64,000 bases of DNA, from assembly GCA_937901255.1 (NCBI GenBank), contig CALCHN010000043.1:1-64000 (forward strand), in the 5' to 3' direction. This DNA is from an uncultured Flavobacteriales bacterium. Its GTDB lineage: Bacteria; Bacteroidota; Bacteroidia; Flavobacteriales_E; Vicingaceae. This document shows positions 1 through 8,164 of this stretch, piece after piece. The notes beneath the pieces are model-generated. The model saw only the letters and a list, made by a program, of their open reading frames with translations, made no database searches and was not told the DNA's origin. Position 1 is the stretch's first letter. The number at the start of each line of letters is the position of its first letter. Position numbers and translations under genes: made by a program.

Positions 1-55
1 CCCTTTCACGTTCCCTTTCACGTTCCCTTTCACGTTCCCTTTCACGTTCCCTTTC
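1..55. repeat. 12-bp tandem repeat at window edge
   Basis: Four perfect copies of CCCTTTCACGTT run from position 1 to 48, followed by a partial copy CCCTTTC. The array begins at the window edge, so its true copy number is unknown. It lies just past the stop codon of panB. Confidence 0.9.
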
Positions 56-56
56 C

Positions 57-875
57 TTAATACTGCTCTTTCTCGTTAGGAAAATCTTGAGATTTAACAT
101 CTTTAATATACGCTTCTACAGAACCTTTAATTTCTTCGTATAGATTGTTATAGCGTCTTAAAAATCTCGGACTAAACTCGTGGGTTATTCCCAACATATC
201 ATGTAATACCAAAACTTGTCCATCTACTCCATTACCGGCACCTATGCCAATAATTGGAATTTTAACTTCTTGAGCTACTTTAGTAGCCAAATGAGCTGGA
301 ATTTTCTCTAAAACAATAGCAAAACAACCTGCTTCTTCAAGCAATTTAGCATCTTCAATCAATTTATTAGCTTCCTCTTCTTCCTTTGCTCTAACTATGT
401 AAGTCCCAAACTTATAAATAGATTGAGGAGTTAACCCTAAATGCCCCATTACAGGAATTCCAGCAGAAAGAATTCTTTCAATAGATTCTAATATTTCTTT
501 ACCACCTTCCATTTTTACTGCATGAGCACCAGATTCTTTCATGATTTTAATAGCTGAAGAAAGTGCCTCTTTTGAGTTTCCTTGGTAAGAACCAAAAGGC
601 ATATCTACCACTACCAACGCTCTTTTTACCGCTCTAATTACGGAAGATGCATGGTAAATCATTTGATCTAAAGTAATAGGTAGTGTAGTTTCATGTCCAG
701 CCATTACATTGGATGCAGAATCTCCAACTAGAATAACATCAATACCTGCTATATCAATAATTTTTGCTAATGAAAAATCATAGCCCGTAAGCATGCTTAT
801 TTTCTCATTATTATGCTTCATCTCTTGGAGAATGTGCGTAGTAACTCTTTTTACATCATTAGAATGGATAGACAT
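57..875 (-). CDS. panB: 3-methyl-2-oxobutanoate hydroxymethyltransferase (ketopantoate hydroxymethyltransferase)
   Basis: PanB adds a hydroxymethyl group from 5,10-methylenetetrahydrofolate to alpha-ketoisovalerate to make ketopantoate, the first committed step of pantothenate and coenzyme A synthesis, in the cytoplasm. The 272-residue length is normal. Family signatures are visible: MLTGYDFSLAK near residue 28, the VGDSASNVMAGHETT segment with the metal-binding region near residue 50, VVVDMPFGSYQ near 90, VKMEGG near 120 and PVMGHLGLTPQ near 140. The start is the ATG at 875-873; a TAGCTTTG motif lies about 25 bp upstream. The next gene is divergent, so panB is probably transcribed alone. A tandem repeat follows the stop. 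Nothing is missing from the domain. Confidence 0.96.
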   Translation of the reverse strand: MSIHSNDVKRVTTHILQEMKHNNEKISMLTGYDFSLAKIIDIAGIDVILVGDSASNVMAGHETTLPITLDQMIYHASSVIRAVKRALVVVDMPFGSYQGNSKEALSSAIKIMKESGAHAVKMEGGKEILESIERILSAGIPVMGHLGLTPQSIYKFGTYIVRAKEEEEANKLIEDAKLLEEAGCFAIVLEKIPAHLATKVAQEVKIPIIGIGAGNGVDGQVLVLHDMLGITHEFSPRFLRRYNNLYEEIKGSVEAYIKDVKSQDFPNEKEQY

Positions 876-900
876 GTTGAAATATTTAAAATTTGAACAA

Positions 901-908
901 CAAAGCTA
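901..908 (-). promoter_or_regulatory. Candidate -7 element for panB
   Basis: On the minus strand this reads TAGCTTTG, matching the Bacteroidota -7 consensus TAnnTTTG. It lies about 25 bp upstream of the panB ATG. No clear -33 TTTG is seen at the usual distance, so this is tentative. Confidence 0.4.
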
Positions 909-1031
909 CAAATATTGTTTTATATGTATCTTTTTATTGTTTTAAATTGGTCATCTATTACTCCCTACTATTAATAATCTCCATATTAGATAAAATTTAT
1001 CTTATGGTCGTTTCATTTAATGGAAAAACCC

Positions 1032-1039
1032 TACATTTG
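1032..1039 (+). promoter_or_regulatory. Candidate -7 element for the lipoprotein gene at 1061
   Basis: TACATTTG matches TAnnTTTG and lies 21 bp before the ATG at 1061. It supports the downstream start over the far upstream TTG at 893. Confidence 0.45.
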
Positions 1040-1060
1040 TTGTTTAAATTTAAAGCTCTT

Positions 1061-2155
1061 ATGAAAAAAATACTTTACATTCCTATCCTATTCACAATTT
1101 CAGTTTTACTATTTTCTTGCGAAACTAAAGTTGACCTAAATGCTGAATATAAAGATATTACTGTTGTTTACGGACTAATTAATCCAAACGATAGTGTTCA
1201 TTACGTAAAAATTAACAAAGTGTTTTTACCTGAAGATGGTGCTAATGCTAATACCCTTGCTGCTAACCAAGCAAATTTTAATTATGCAGCTGATGAATTA
1301 ACTGCTACTGTTGTGGAGATTAATGCTTCAAACGGAAATGTTATAAAAACGTTTAACTTAGTAAGAACTGAAAACGAAATTCCTAAAGATGATGGTGTTT
1401 TTGATAACTCCGTAAATGTATTATATAAATTTATTGAGCCAGCAATCAATAGAAATAATATTTATCAACTTAAAATTTATAATTCTAAATTAGATAAAGA
1501 AATTACTTCTGAAACGCTTATTGTTGGAAATAGTACTGTAAATAGCCCGACCCCGCAACAACCTATAAATTTTTGGACAGGAGCTCCTAATAATGGAGGT
1601 TTTGTTAATAGAACTATTACAGTATCCACAGGGAAAAATATTGGTAGGATTCAAGCTAAACTAATTTTTAATTATACCAATCATTTTGTTGCATCAAGTG
1701 GAATCCCTCCTCAACCACAAAAAGTAATAATGAACTTAGGTGAAGTTAAAACTGTAAATTCTATTGAAGGAAATGAAACTATTGAATGGACAATGGAAGG
1801 TGCAACATTTTTTGATAACATTACATCATCGGTTCCTACTACATTAGCCGATTTATCTCACAGGGAATTGGGTAATATTAATTTAGAGTTTGTAATTGCA
1901 GGAACTGAGTTAAATGTATTTATGGAGGTATCAGAACCTTCAAACACTGTTAATCAAGAGAAACCAAGTTATACTAATATTGAAAATGGGTTGGGAATTT
2001 TTTCATCCAGAGAGACTTATTTTTGGTTTTCTACAAGAGATAATAATAATAATGAAATAAACATAAATTCTGCCACAATAAATAAACTAGGTACTTTAGG
2101 TCTAAGTTTTTGTTTTGGAAATAGCACTACTTCAGATTATATGTGTCCGCAATAA
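1061..2155 (+). CDS. Putative lipoprotein, DUF4249-like
   Basis: The protein (364 residues) starts with a lipoprotein signal peptide, MKKILYIPILF followed by a hydrophobic stretch ending LLFSC, where Cys is the expected lipidated residue. A longer reading frame extends upstream to 893, but that extension is hydrophobic low-complexity sequence and a promoter-like TACATTTG lies inside it, so ATG 1061 is preferred. The body begins with DLNAEYKDITVVYGLINPNDS, a beta-rich pattern resembling the DUF4249 family of Bacteroidota lipoproteins, which have no well-defined function. It lies alone between divergent panB and a terminator. The family assignment is an inference from overall pattern; lipoprotein status is well supported. 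Confidence 0.7.
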   Translation: MKKILYIPILFTISVLLFSCETKVDLNAEYKDITVVYGLINPNDSVHYVKINKVFLPEDGANANTLAANQANFNYAADELTATVVEINASNGNVIKTFNLVRTENEIPKDDGVFDNSVNVLYKFIEPAINRNNIYQLKIYNSKLDKEITSETLIVGNSTVNSPTPQQPINFWTGAPNNGGFVNRTITVSTGKNIGRIQAKLIFNYTNHFVASSGIPPQPQKVIMNLGEVKTVNSIEGNETIEWTMEGATFFDNITSSVPTTLADLSHRELGNINLEFVIAGTELNVFMEVSEPSNTVNQEKPSYTNIENGLGIFSSRETYFWFSTRDNNNNEININSATINKLGTLGLSFCFGNSTTSDYMCPQ

Positions 2156-2174
2156 AAAAATATAAAAACACTTT

Positions 2175-2204
2175 AAAAGCTACTCAAATGAGTAGCTTTT
2201 TTTT
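2175..2204 (+). terminator. Rho-independent terminator
   Basis: An 11-bp perfect stem (AAAAGCTACTC pairing with GAGTAGCTTTT), a four-base loop AAAT and a run of T follow the lipoprotein gene by about 20 bp. Confidence 0.9.
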
Positions 2205-2249
2205 ATGAAAACATAACAATTTCACATTGCTTTCTTCTCCTATTTTAAG

Positions 2250-2257
2250 TATTTTTG
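2250..2257 (+). promoter_or_regulatory. Candidate -7 element for the haemoglobin operon
   Basis: TATTTTTG fits TAnnTTTG and lies 24 bp upstream of the ATG at 2282. It overlaps the alternative TTG start at 2255, which argues that the coding region begins at 2282. Confidence 0.45.
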
Positions 2258-2281
2258 TATAACAACATTTATAATGTGATC

Positions 2282-2677
2282 ATGTCAACAAAAAAAGAAA
2301 TACTAACCCTTGATGAAATTAAATTACTAGTCAATACTTTCTATGATAAAGTTCGTGAGGATGACTTACTAAAAAATATTTTTAATAATGTTATTCAAGA
2401 TAAATGGCCTATACACTTAGAAAAAATGTATAGGTTTTGGCAAACAGTACTGTTAGAGGAACATACTTATAGTGGTAGTCCGTTTGCTCCACATGCTAAT
2501 TTACCTGTTGATAAAACTCATTTTAATAGATGGTTACTCTTATTTAATGCAACCATAGATGAATTATTTACTGGCGAAAAAGCAGATGAAGCCAAATGGA
2601 GAGCCAATAAAATGGCTGAAATTTTTCAACTTAAAATTGATTTTTATAAAAAAAACGCTGCAAAACCTTTAAACTAA
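2282..2677 (+). CDS. Group III truncated haemoglobin
   Basis: A 131-residue haem protein of the truncated haemoglobin family, group III pattern. Seen directly: Phe20-Tyr21 in the B helix, the MYRFWQTVLLEE segment with a Trp-rich E region, YSGSPFAPHANL, and the proximal His in KTHFNRWLLLF near residue 80. These globins bind O2 or NO; group III members are biochemically less defined than groups I and II. The ATG at 2282 (MSTKKE) is chosen over TTG 2255 because a promoter-like motif lies across the latter. It is followed after 6 bp by a small conserved gene and then a hemerythrin, so three genes probably form an operon centred on diatomic gas binding. That link is inference from order. Confidence 0.9.
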   Translation: MSTKKEILTLDEIKLLVNTFYDKVREDDLLKNIFNNVIQDKWPIHLEKMYRFWQTVLLEEHTYSGSPFAPHANLPVDKTHFNRWLLLFNATIDELFTGEKADEAKWRANKMAEIFQLKIDFYKKNAAKPLN

Positions 2678-2683
2678 ATAACC

Positions 2684-2989
2684 ATGATACCCAAAAGCTA
2701 CGAAACGGTTACTGAAGCAGTAAACGACCTTCAAAAAAGAGGCTACACAACCAACTTCTCCTTACTTACAGAAGTGGAATGTATAGAATGTAAAAGCACT
2801 TCGTTAAGACTATCTCCTAACGAGTTTGAAATAGACGAAATCTACAGATTTGAGGGGATGACAGACCCAGGAGATGAAATGATAGTGATTGCCATTTCCT
2901 CCAAACAACACAACGTAAAAGGATTAGTTGTTAATGGGTTTGGCGTATATGCTAATTCAAAAATTTCAAAAATAACAGAACGCTTGTAA
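2684..2989 (+). CDS. Small conserved Bacteroidota protein of unknown function
   Basis: A 101-residue soluble protein with the pattern FEIDEIYRFEGMTDPGDEM and KGLVVNGFGVYAN. Proteins of this type in Bacteroidota are, as far as I recall, often labelled phosphoribosylpyrophosphate synthetase, but it is about a third of the length of that enzyme and shows no PRPP-binding loop, so the label should not be trusted. No signal peptide or membrane segment. It sits 6 bp after the truncated haemoglobin and 3 bp before the hemerythrin gene, so it is cotranscribed with them. Function unknown. Confidence 0.8.
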   Translation: MIPKSYETVTEAVNDLQKRGYTTNFSLLTEVECIECKSTSLRLSPNEFEIDEIYRFEGMTDPGDEMIVIAISSKQHNVKGLVVNGFGVYANSKISKITERL

Positions 2990-2992
2990 TAA

Positions 2993-3454
2993 ATGGAAAA
3001 ACCTAAACCTTTAAAAAGACACAAAAGTATAGTTCCACTTAGTAAAGACCATCATCAGGCATTATTGCTGTGTTGGAAAATTAGAACTGGTTTTAAGAAA
3101 AACATAGAACCAGAACGCATAAAATCTTATAGCGATTGGTTTTGGGAAAACCATATTCAGCCCCATTTTGAAATTGAAGAAATTTATGTTTTTCCTGTTT
3201 TGGGAAATGAGCATGATTTAATAAAAAAAGCACTTGCAGAACACCGCAGCTTAAAAGAATTATTTGAGGCTAAAACTGACATCAACAAAAACCTTAGTTT
3301 AATTGAAGAAGAACTCGAAAACCATGTACGTTTTGAAGAGCGAATTTTATTTGGAGAAATCCAAAAAGTTGCCACAGATGAAGAGTTAAAAAACATCGAA
3401 ATTTATCACCAAGATAACTTTTGTGATGATTGGGAAGATGAGTTTTGGAAATAA
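2993..3454 (+). CDS. Hemerythrin-like HHE domain protein
   Basis: A 153-residue cytoplasmic four-helix-bundle protein. Candidate di-iron ligands are well placed: DHHQ at 20-21, HIQPHFEIEE with His54, His58 and Glu62, AEHRSL with His84, and ENHVRFEE with His111 and Glu115. Hemerythrin domains bind O2, and related di-iron proteins act in NO or iron-sulfur repair. The gene overlaps nothing and follows its neighbour by 3 bp; no separate promoter is visible, so it belongs to the haemoglobin operon. Whether it carries, senses or detoxifies gas cannot be told from sequence. Confidence 0.88.
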   Translation: MEKPKPLKRHKSIVPLSKDHHQALLLCWKIRTGFKKNIEPERIKSYSDWFWENHIQPHFEIEEIYVFPVLGNEHDLIKKALAEHRSLKELFEAKTDINKNLSLIEEELENHVRFEERILFGEIQKVATDEELKNIEIYHQDNFCDDWEDEFWK

Positions 3455-3535
3455 TTTTTTGTTAATAAAAATCAACCCCACTACTTGATAAAACACAAAA
3501 GTTTCTTATACTTTGTAAGTTAAAAAAAAGAAGAA

Positions 3536-3991
3536 ATGATGCACCTTAAAATTGGAGATAAAGCTCCAGAATTAAACATAAAAGATCAGGATGGAATAGT
3601 ACATTCTTTAGCTGATTATAAAGGAAAAAAAATTGTGCTTTATTTCTACCCAAAAGATGCTACTCCAGGTTGTACAGCTCAAGCTTGTAACCTAAGAGAT
3701 AACCACAACCAGCTTAAAAAAGCAGGCTATAGCATTATTGGTGTAAGTGCCGACAATGAAAACTCTCATATTAAATTTATTGAAAAACAAAACCTTAACT
3801 TCCCTCTTTTGGCAGATACGGATAAAGAACTCATTAAAAGATATGGCGTTTGGGGAGAAAAAAAGTTTATGGGAAAAACTTACGATGGTATTCATAGAAC
3901 TACCTTTGTAATTGATGAAAATGGAATAATAGAAAACATCATCACGAAAGTAAAAACTAAAGATCATGCAGCTCAAGTGCTGTCAGCATAA
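3536..3991 (+). CDS. bcp: Thioredoxin-dependent thiol peroxidase (peroxiredoxin, BCP family)
   Basis: A 151-residue peroxiredoxin that reduces hydrogen peroxide and organic hydroperoxides using thioredoxin. The catalytic motif TPGCTAQAC gives peroxidatic Cys46 and resolving Cys51 at the +5 spacing of the atypical 2-Cys BCP class. Other signatures are LYFYPKDATPGCT, GVSADNENSH and TTFVIDENG. Two adjacent ATGs (3536, 3539) are possible starts. It precedes recA by 30 bp and follows a hemerythrin gene, so an oxidative or nitrosative stress neighbourhood is plausible, though it probably has its own promoter in the 80-bp gap upstream. Confidence 0.95.
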   Translation: MMHLKIGDKAPELNIKDQDGIVHSLADYKGKKIVLYFYPKDATPGCTAQACNLRDNHNQLKKAGYSIIGVSADNENSHIKFIEKQNLNFPLLADTDKELIKRYGVWGEKKFMGKTYDGIHRTTFVIDENGIIENIITKVKTKDHAAQVLSA

Positions 3992-4021
3992 TATTAAAAC
4001 CAACTACTAAAACTCACAACA

Positions 4022-5020
4022 ATGGCAGAAGTAAACGCAGAAAAATTAAAAGCCCTACAATTAACTATGGACAGACTTGAAAAGTCTTACGGCAAAGGTA
4101 TTGTAATGAAAATGGGAGATTCTCCTGTTCAAAATATTGAAGTAATCCCAACAGGATCTTTAACTTTAGATATAGCACTTGGTATAAAAGGTTATCCTAA
4201 AGGAAGAGTTGTTGAAATATATGGTCCTGAATCATCAGGTAAAACAACGTTAACCATTCACGCTATTGCCGAATGTCAAAAACAAGGTGGTATTGCTGCA
4301 TTTATTGATGCTGAGCATGCTTTCGACCCTACTTATGCTGCCGCTTTAGGTGTTGATATAGATAGTTTAATTATTTCACAACCTGACAATGGTGAACAAG
4401 CATTAGAAATTGCTGATAATCTTATCCGTTCAGGAGCTGTAGATTTACTTATTGTAGATTCTGTTGCCGCTCTTACTCCAAAAGCAGAAATTGAAGGCGA
4501 AATGGGAGATTCTCAAATGGGACTACAAGCAAGATTAATGTCTAAAGCATTAAGAAAACTTACTTCTTCTATACAAAAAGCTAACTGTTGCACCATCTTC
4601 ATCAACCAATTAAGAGATAAAATTGGAGTTATGTTTGGTAACCCTGAAACTACCTCGGGCGGTAATGCACTTAAATTTTATGCTTCTATAAGAATTGACA
4701 TTAGAAGAGCTACCCAAATAAAAGATGGTGAAGAAATTACAGGAAACAGAACCAAAGTAAAAATTGTGAAAAACAAAGTTGCTCCACCTTTCAAAAAAGC
4801 AGAATTCGATATTATGTACGGAGAAGGAATTTCTAAAGTTGGTGAAATTATAGATTTAGCTGTTGACAATGAGGTGATTAAAAAAGCAGGAAGTTGGTTT
4901 AGCTACGGAGACACCAAATTAGGTCAAGGTAGAGATGCTGTAAAACAATTGTTATTAGATAATCCTGAGTTAATGAATGAATTAGAGCAAAAAATCATTG
5001 CTATTATTGAGGAAAAATAA
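4022..5020 (+). CDS. recA: Recombinase RecA
   Basis: RecA forms ATP-dependent filaments on single-stranded DNA, drives strand exchange and triggers LexA-type cleavage. The 332-residue protein contains Walker A GPESSGKTT near residue 66, Walker B LLIVDSVAAL near 140, the MAW-type motif EGEMGDSQMGLQARLMSKALRK split across 160-180, and loop L2 around INQLRDKIGVMFGNPETTSGG. The start MAEVNAEKLKALQ is standard for Bacteroidota. The C-terminal tail is short and only mildly acidic. A TPR lipoprotein gene begins 7 bp after the stop. No SOS-box-like inverted repeat was recognised upstream. Confidence 0.98.
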   Translation: MAEVNAEKLKALQLTMDRLEKSYGKGIVMKMGDSPVQNIEVIPTGSLTLDIALGIKGYPKGRVVEIYGPESSGKTTLTIHAIAECQKQGGIAAFIDAEHAFDPTYAAALGVDIDSLIISQPDNGEQALEIADNLIRSGAVDLLIVDSVAALTPKAEIEGEMGDSQMGLQARLMSKALRKLTSSIQKANCCTIFINQLRDKIGVMFGNPETTSGGNALKFYASIRIDIRRATQIKDGEEITGNRTKVKIVKNKVAPPFKKAEFDIMYGEGISKVGEIIDLAVDNEVIKKAGSWFSYGDTKLGQGRDAVKQLLLDNPELMNELEQKIIAIIEEK

Positions 5021-5027
5021 ATTTACT

Positions 5028-6059
5028 ATGATTTTTAGACGGCTGCTTTTTATTATTCCAACTTTATTGGTATTGTTTTTTGCTTCTTGCGAAAATGGTA
5101 ATACTGTTGATGATATCCCCAATACCACTATTGCAACAGACACCACCTTAACAGAAGAAGAACGTGCTTTTAAAGAAATTAATGAGCTACTAAAAACCGA
5201 TGTAAATAATACCGGACTATACTTAAGAAGAGCCAGATTATATCAAAAATATGGCGATTTTAATGCCGCTGTTAATGATTTAAACAGAGCTATAAAAATA
5301 GATTCATTAATTCCTGAATTTTATTTATTAAAAGCAGAATTGCTTAAAAGTCAAGATAAATTTAAAGAGGCTAAAGAAGTGCTCGATAAATGTATGTATG
5401 TTGATAATGACAATGTTCAGGCTAGAGTTGAATTAGGATGGTTGGCTTTATATACTTACAACCATAAACAAGCACTAGATTACGCTGATGCAGCACTAAA
5501 AAGAGATATGTATAATGCCGAAGCATACTATTTAAAAGGAATGATATTTTTAGATAAAAAAGATACTGCTCTTGCAAAATCAAGCTTTAAAACTGCAGTA
5601 GAACAAGAAAACGACTATTATAGTGCCTATATTCAATTAGGATTGCTTTATTTTTATGATGAATCTAACATTAGTGAAGGCTATTTTAAAAATGCTTTAA
5701 GAATAGATCCTAAAAGCTTAGAAGCATTATATAGCATTGCGTATTACTATCAAGAAAGAGGTGAATATGAAAAAGCTATGGAGCATTATCAAAAATCTAT
5801 AGACATTCAGCCTTATAGAGAACCCTATTTTAATATGGGATATATTTATCATGAATATTTGCAAGAATATGAAAAAGCTATAGAATACTATACAAAAGCT
5901 ATAAATGTAGAACCTAGATATTTAGATGCTTATTTTAATAGAGGACTTTGTTATGAATTAATGAAAAACAATGTAAAAGCTAAAGCAGATTTCCAAAAAG
6001 TATTAGAATTTAACCCTACCCACACTAATGCCGCTAAAGCCTTAGAAAGAGTTTATTAA
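5028..6059 (+). CDS. TPR-repeat lipoprotein
   Basis: A 343-residue protein with a lipoprotein signal peptide MIFRRLLFIIPTLLVLFFAS followed by Cys, then an acidic, Thr-rich linker and about seven tetratricopeptide repeats from residue 50 to the end, for example AVNDLNRAIKIDS, AMEHYQKSIDIQP and AIEYYTKAINVEP. The reading frame extends upstream to a TTG inside recA, but the ATG at 5028 gives the signal peptide directly and is preferred. TPR lipoproteins act as scaffolds at the periplasmic face of a membrane; the partner is unknown. It is 7 bp from recA, so it is probably cotranscribed, with no evident functional link. Confidence 0.88.
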   Translation: MIFRRLLFIIPTLLVLFFASCENGNTVDDIPNTTIATDTTLTEEERAFKEINELLKTDVNNTGLYLRRARLYQKYGDFNAAVNDLNRAIKIDSLIPEFYLLKAELLKSQDKFKEAKEVLDKCMYVDNDNVQARVELGWLALYTYNHKQALDYADAALKRDMYNAEAYYLKGMIFLDKKDTALAKSSFKTAVEQENDYYSAYIQLGLLYFYDESNISEGYFKNALRIDPKSLEALYSIAYYYQERGEYEKAMEHYQKSIDIQPYREPYFNMGYIYHEYLQEYEKAIEYYTKAINVEPRYLDAYFNRGLCYELMKNNVKAKADFQKVLEFNPTHTNAAKALERVY

Positions 6060-6065
6060 CTTAAG

Positions 6066-6113
6066 GTTCAATCTATCTAACTTCTAACCTCAAACATCTA
6101 ACATCTAACCTAA
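6066..6113. repeat. Degenerate ATCTAAC-type minisatellite
   Basis: The 54-bp gap before the ABC-F gene is largely variants of ATCTAAC and TTCTAACCTC. A similar TCTAATCTC-type array occurs at 58031-58089. Low-complexity spacer; no function assigned. Confidence 0.55.
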
Positions 6114-7991
6114 ATGAATTACCTATCTGTTGAAAACCTCTCAAAATCTTTTGGTGAGCGTGTGTTGTTCGAAAATATTTCCTTTGGAATAGATAAAGGT
6201 CAGAAAGTAGCTTTTATAGCTAAAAACGGTACCGGAAAATCCACTTTATTAAAAATTTTGGCAGGAGAAGCAGGTTATGATTCAGGCAATGTTGTTTTTA
6301 GGAATGGTATAAAAACAGGAATTTTACAACAATCTCCTAACTATAATGATGAGTTTACTATTTCCCAAACTATATTCAGAACCTCTTCGGAACAAATTGA
6401 TGCCATATTAGAATACGAAAAAGCCATTGCCAATCCAGATGATAACGAAAGAATGCAAAAGGCTTTTGAACAAATGGATGCACTAGATGCTTGGGATTAC
6501 GAAGTGCGTATCAAACAAATATTAGGTCAGCTACAAATTCATGATTTAGACCAAAAAATTGGAGAACTTTCGGGTGGTCAGCAAAAAAGAATTGCATTAG
6601 CACAAGTACTTATTGAAGAACCTGATTTTATTATTTTAGATGAGCCTACCAACCACCTTGATTTAGACATGATAGAATGGTTGGAAAATTACCTTAGTAA
6701 AGATAATATCACCATTTTAATGGTAACCCATGATAGGTATTTTTTAGAGCGAGTTTGTGACGAAATTATTGAATTAGATGAAAAAACCTTGTACAGATAC
6801 AAAGGTAATTACAGCTATTTTTTAGAGAAGAAAGAAGAACGAGAAAGCATCTTTGCCGCCAATGTTGACAAAGCCAAAAACCTTTATAGAAAAGAGCTTG
6901 AATGGATGCGAAGAATGCCAAAAGCTAGAGGTACAAAAGCTAAATCTAGAGAAGATGCTTTTTATGATACCGAAAAAGTTGCTAAACAAAAGAAAGATAC
7001 TTCCAAAGTAGAAATGGAAGTAAACATGACACGCTTGGGAGGGAAAATTTTAGAACTCCACCATGTAAAAAAATCGTTTGGCGACTTAAAAATTTTAGAA
7101 GACTTTAACTACGTCTTTAAAAAACAAGAAAAAATAGGCATAGTAGGTAAAAATGGTGTAGGTAAAACTACTTTCTTAAATATTTTATTAGGATTAGAAA
7201 AAATTGATGGTGGCAAAGTAGTTTCGGGTGAAACAGTTGTCTATGGCTACTACACTCAAAAAGGAATGCAATTTAAGGAAGAAAAAAAGGTAATAGAAGT
7301 TATTAAAGACATTGCCGAAGTTATTCCGCTTACCAAAGGCAGAAGCCTTACTGCTGCTCAATTATTGGAAAAATTTCTTTTCCATAAAAGTATGCATTAC
7401 AACCCAATTGCAAAACTAAGTGGTGGAGAAAAACGAAGACTCTATCTACTAACCATTTTAATTAAAAATCCTAATTTTTTAATTTTAGATGAACCTACCA
7501 ACGATTTAGATGTAATGACCTTAAGCGTGTTGGAAGATTTTTTAGAAGACTTTCAAGGTTGTTTAATAATTGTTACGCATGATAGGTATTTTATGGACAA
7601 ACTAGTTGATCACCTCTTTATTTTTGAAGGCGATGGAAAGGTGAACGATTACTTAGGGAAATACTCTGATTACAGAGAAGAACTAAAACAACAACAATTG
7701 GCAGATAAAAAAGCGGAAGCAGCTAAAGCCAATAAAGCTCCTGAAAAACAAAGTGAAAAAGTAGCTGCACCAAAAATCAAACTTAGCTACAAAGAAAAAA
7801 TTGAGTTAGCACAGCTTGATAAAGATATTGAGCTATTAGAGAATAAAAAAGCTGAGTTGATGAAGGTTTTAGAAGTAAATCAAGCCAATCACGAAGAAAT
7901 AATGAAAATTACAAGTGAACTTGGCGAAATTAGTGCTCAACTTGAATTGAAAGAAGAAAGATGGCTTTATTTATCTGAATTTGAATCTTAA
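6114..7991 (+). CDS. ABC-F family ATPase (Uup-like)
   Basis: A 625-residue soluble protein with two ABC domains and no membrane segments. First domain: Walker A AKNGTGKST near residue 38, signature LSGGQQKRIALAQ near 152 and Walker B LDEPTNHLD near 178. Second: GKNGVGKTT near 347, LSGGEKRRLYLL near 436 and LDEPTNDLD near 458. Between them is a charged linker (KELEWMRRMPKARGTKAKSRED), and the C-terminus from 540 is a coiled coil, as in Uup. ABC-F proteins act on ribosomes, in translation quality control or antibiotic protection; the C-terminal coiled coil points to Uup rather than a resistance factor. The upstream gap is a minisatellite. Probably monocistronic. Confidence 0.93.
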   Translation: MNYLSVENLSKSFGERVLFENISFGIDKGQKVAFIAKNGTGKSTLLKILAGEAGYDSGNVVFRNGIKTGILQQSPNYNDEFTISQTIFRTSSEQIDAILEYEKAIANPDDNERMQKAFEQMDALDAWDYEVRIKQILGQLQIHDLDQKIGELSGGQQKRIALAQVLIEEPDFIILDEPTNHLDLDMIEWLENYLSKDNITILMVTHDRYFLERVCDEIIELDEKTLYRYKGNYSYFLEKKEERESIFAANVDKAKNLYRKELEWMRRMPKARGTKAKSREDAFYDTEKVAKQKKDTSKVEMEVNMTRLGGKILELHHVKKSFGDLKILEDFNYVFKKQEKIGIVGKNGVGKTTFLNILLGLEKIDGGKVVSGETVVYGYYTQKGMQFKEEKKVIEVIKDIAEVIPLTKGRSLTAAQLLEKFLFHKSMHYNPIAKLSGGEKRRLYLLTILIKNPNFLILDEPTNDLDVMTLSVLEDFLEDFQGCLIIVTHDRYFMDKLVDHLFIFEGDGKVNDYLGKYSDYREELKQQQLADKKAEAAKANKAPEKQSEKVAAPKIKLSYKEKIELAQLDKDIELLENKKAELMKVLEVNQANHEEIMKITSELGEISAQLELKEERWLYLSEFES

Positions 7992-8164
7992 ATTACTTTT
8001 GATTTTTAACTAATTTTTTTCTTCAAAATATATTTTTATCCTTTTAAAAAACTAAAAAAAACATTTTTTTTATAGTACAAGACAACCTATTTTTAAAAAA
8101 TTAAGACTATAATTGTAAGGTAAATAGCTAATTAATTTATACATTTACAAAAAACACTGCAATT

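Noticed and set aside
893..1060. Upstream extension of the lipoprotein reading frame
   Set aside because: Opens with TTG, hydrophobic low-complexity sequence, and contains a promoter-like motif; the lipoprotein signal at ATG 1061 explains the gene better.
2684..2989. Phosphoribosylpyrophosphate synthetase label for the 101-residue protein
   Set aside because: Too short and lacks a PRPP-binding motif.
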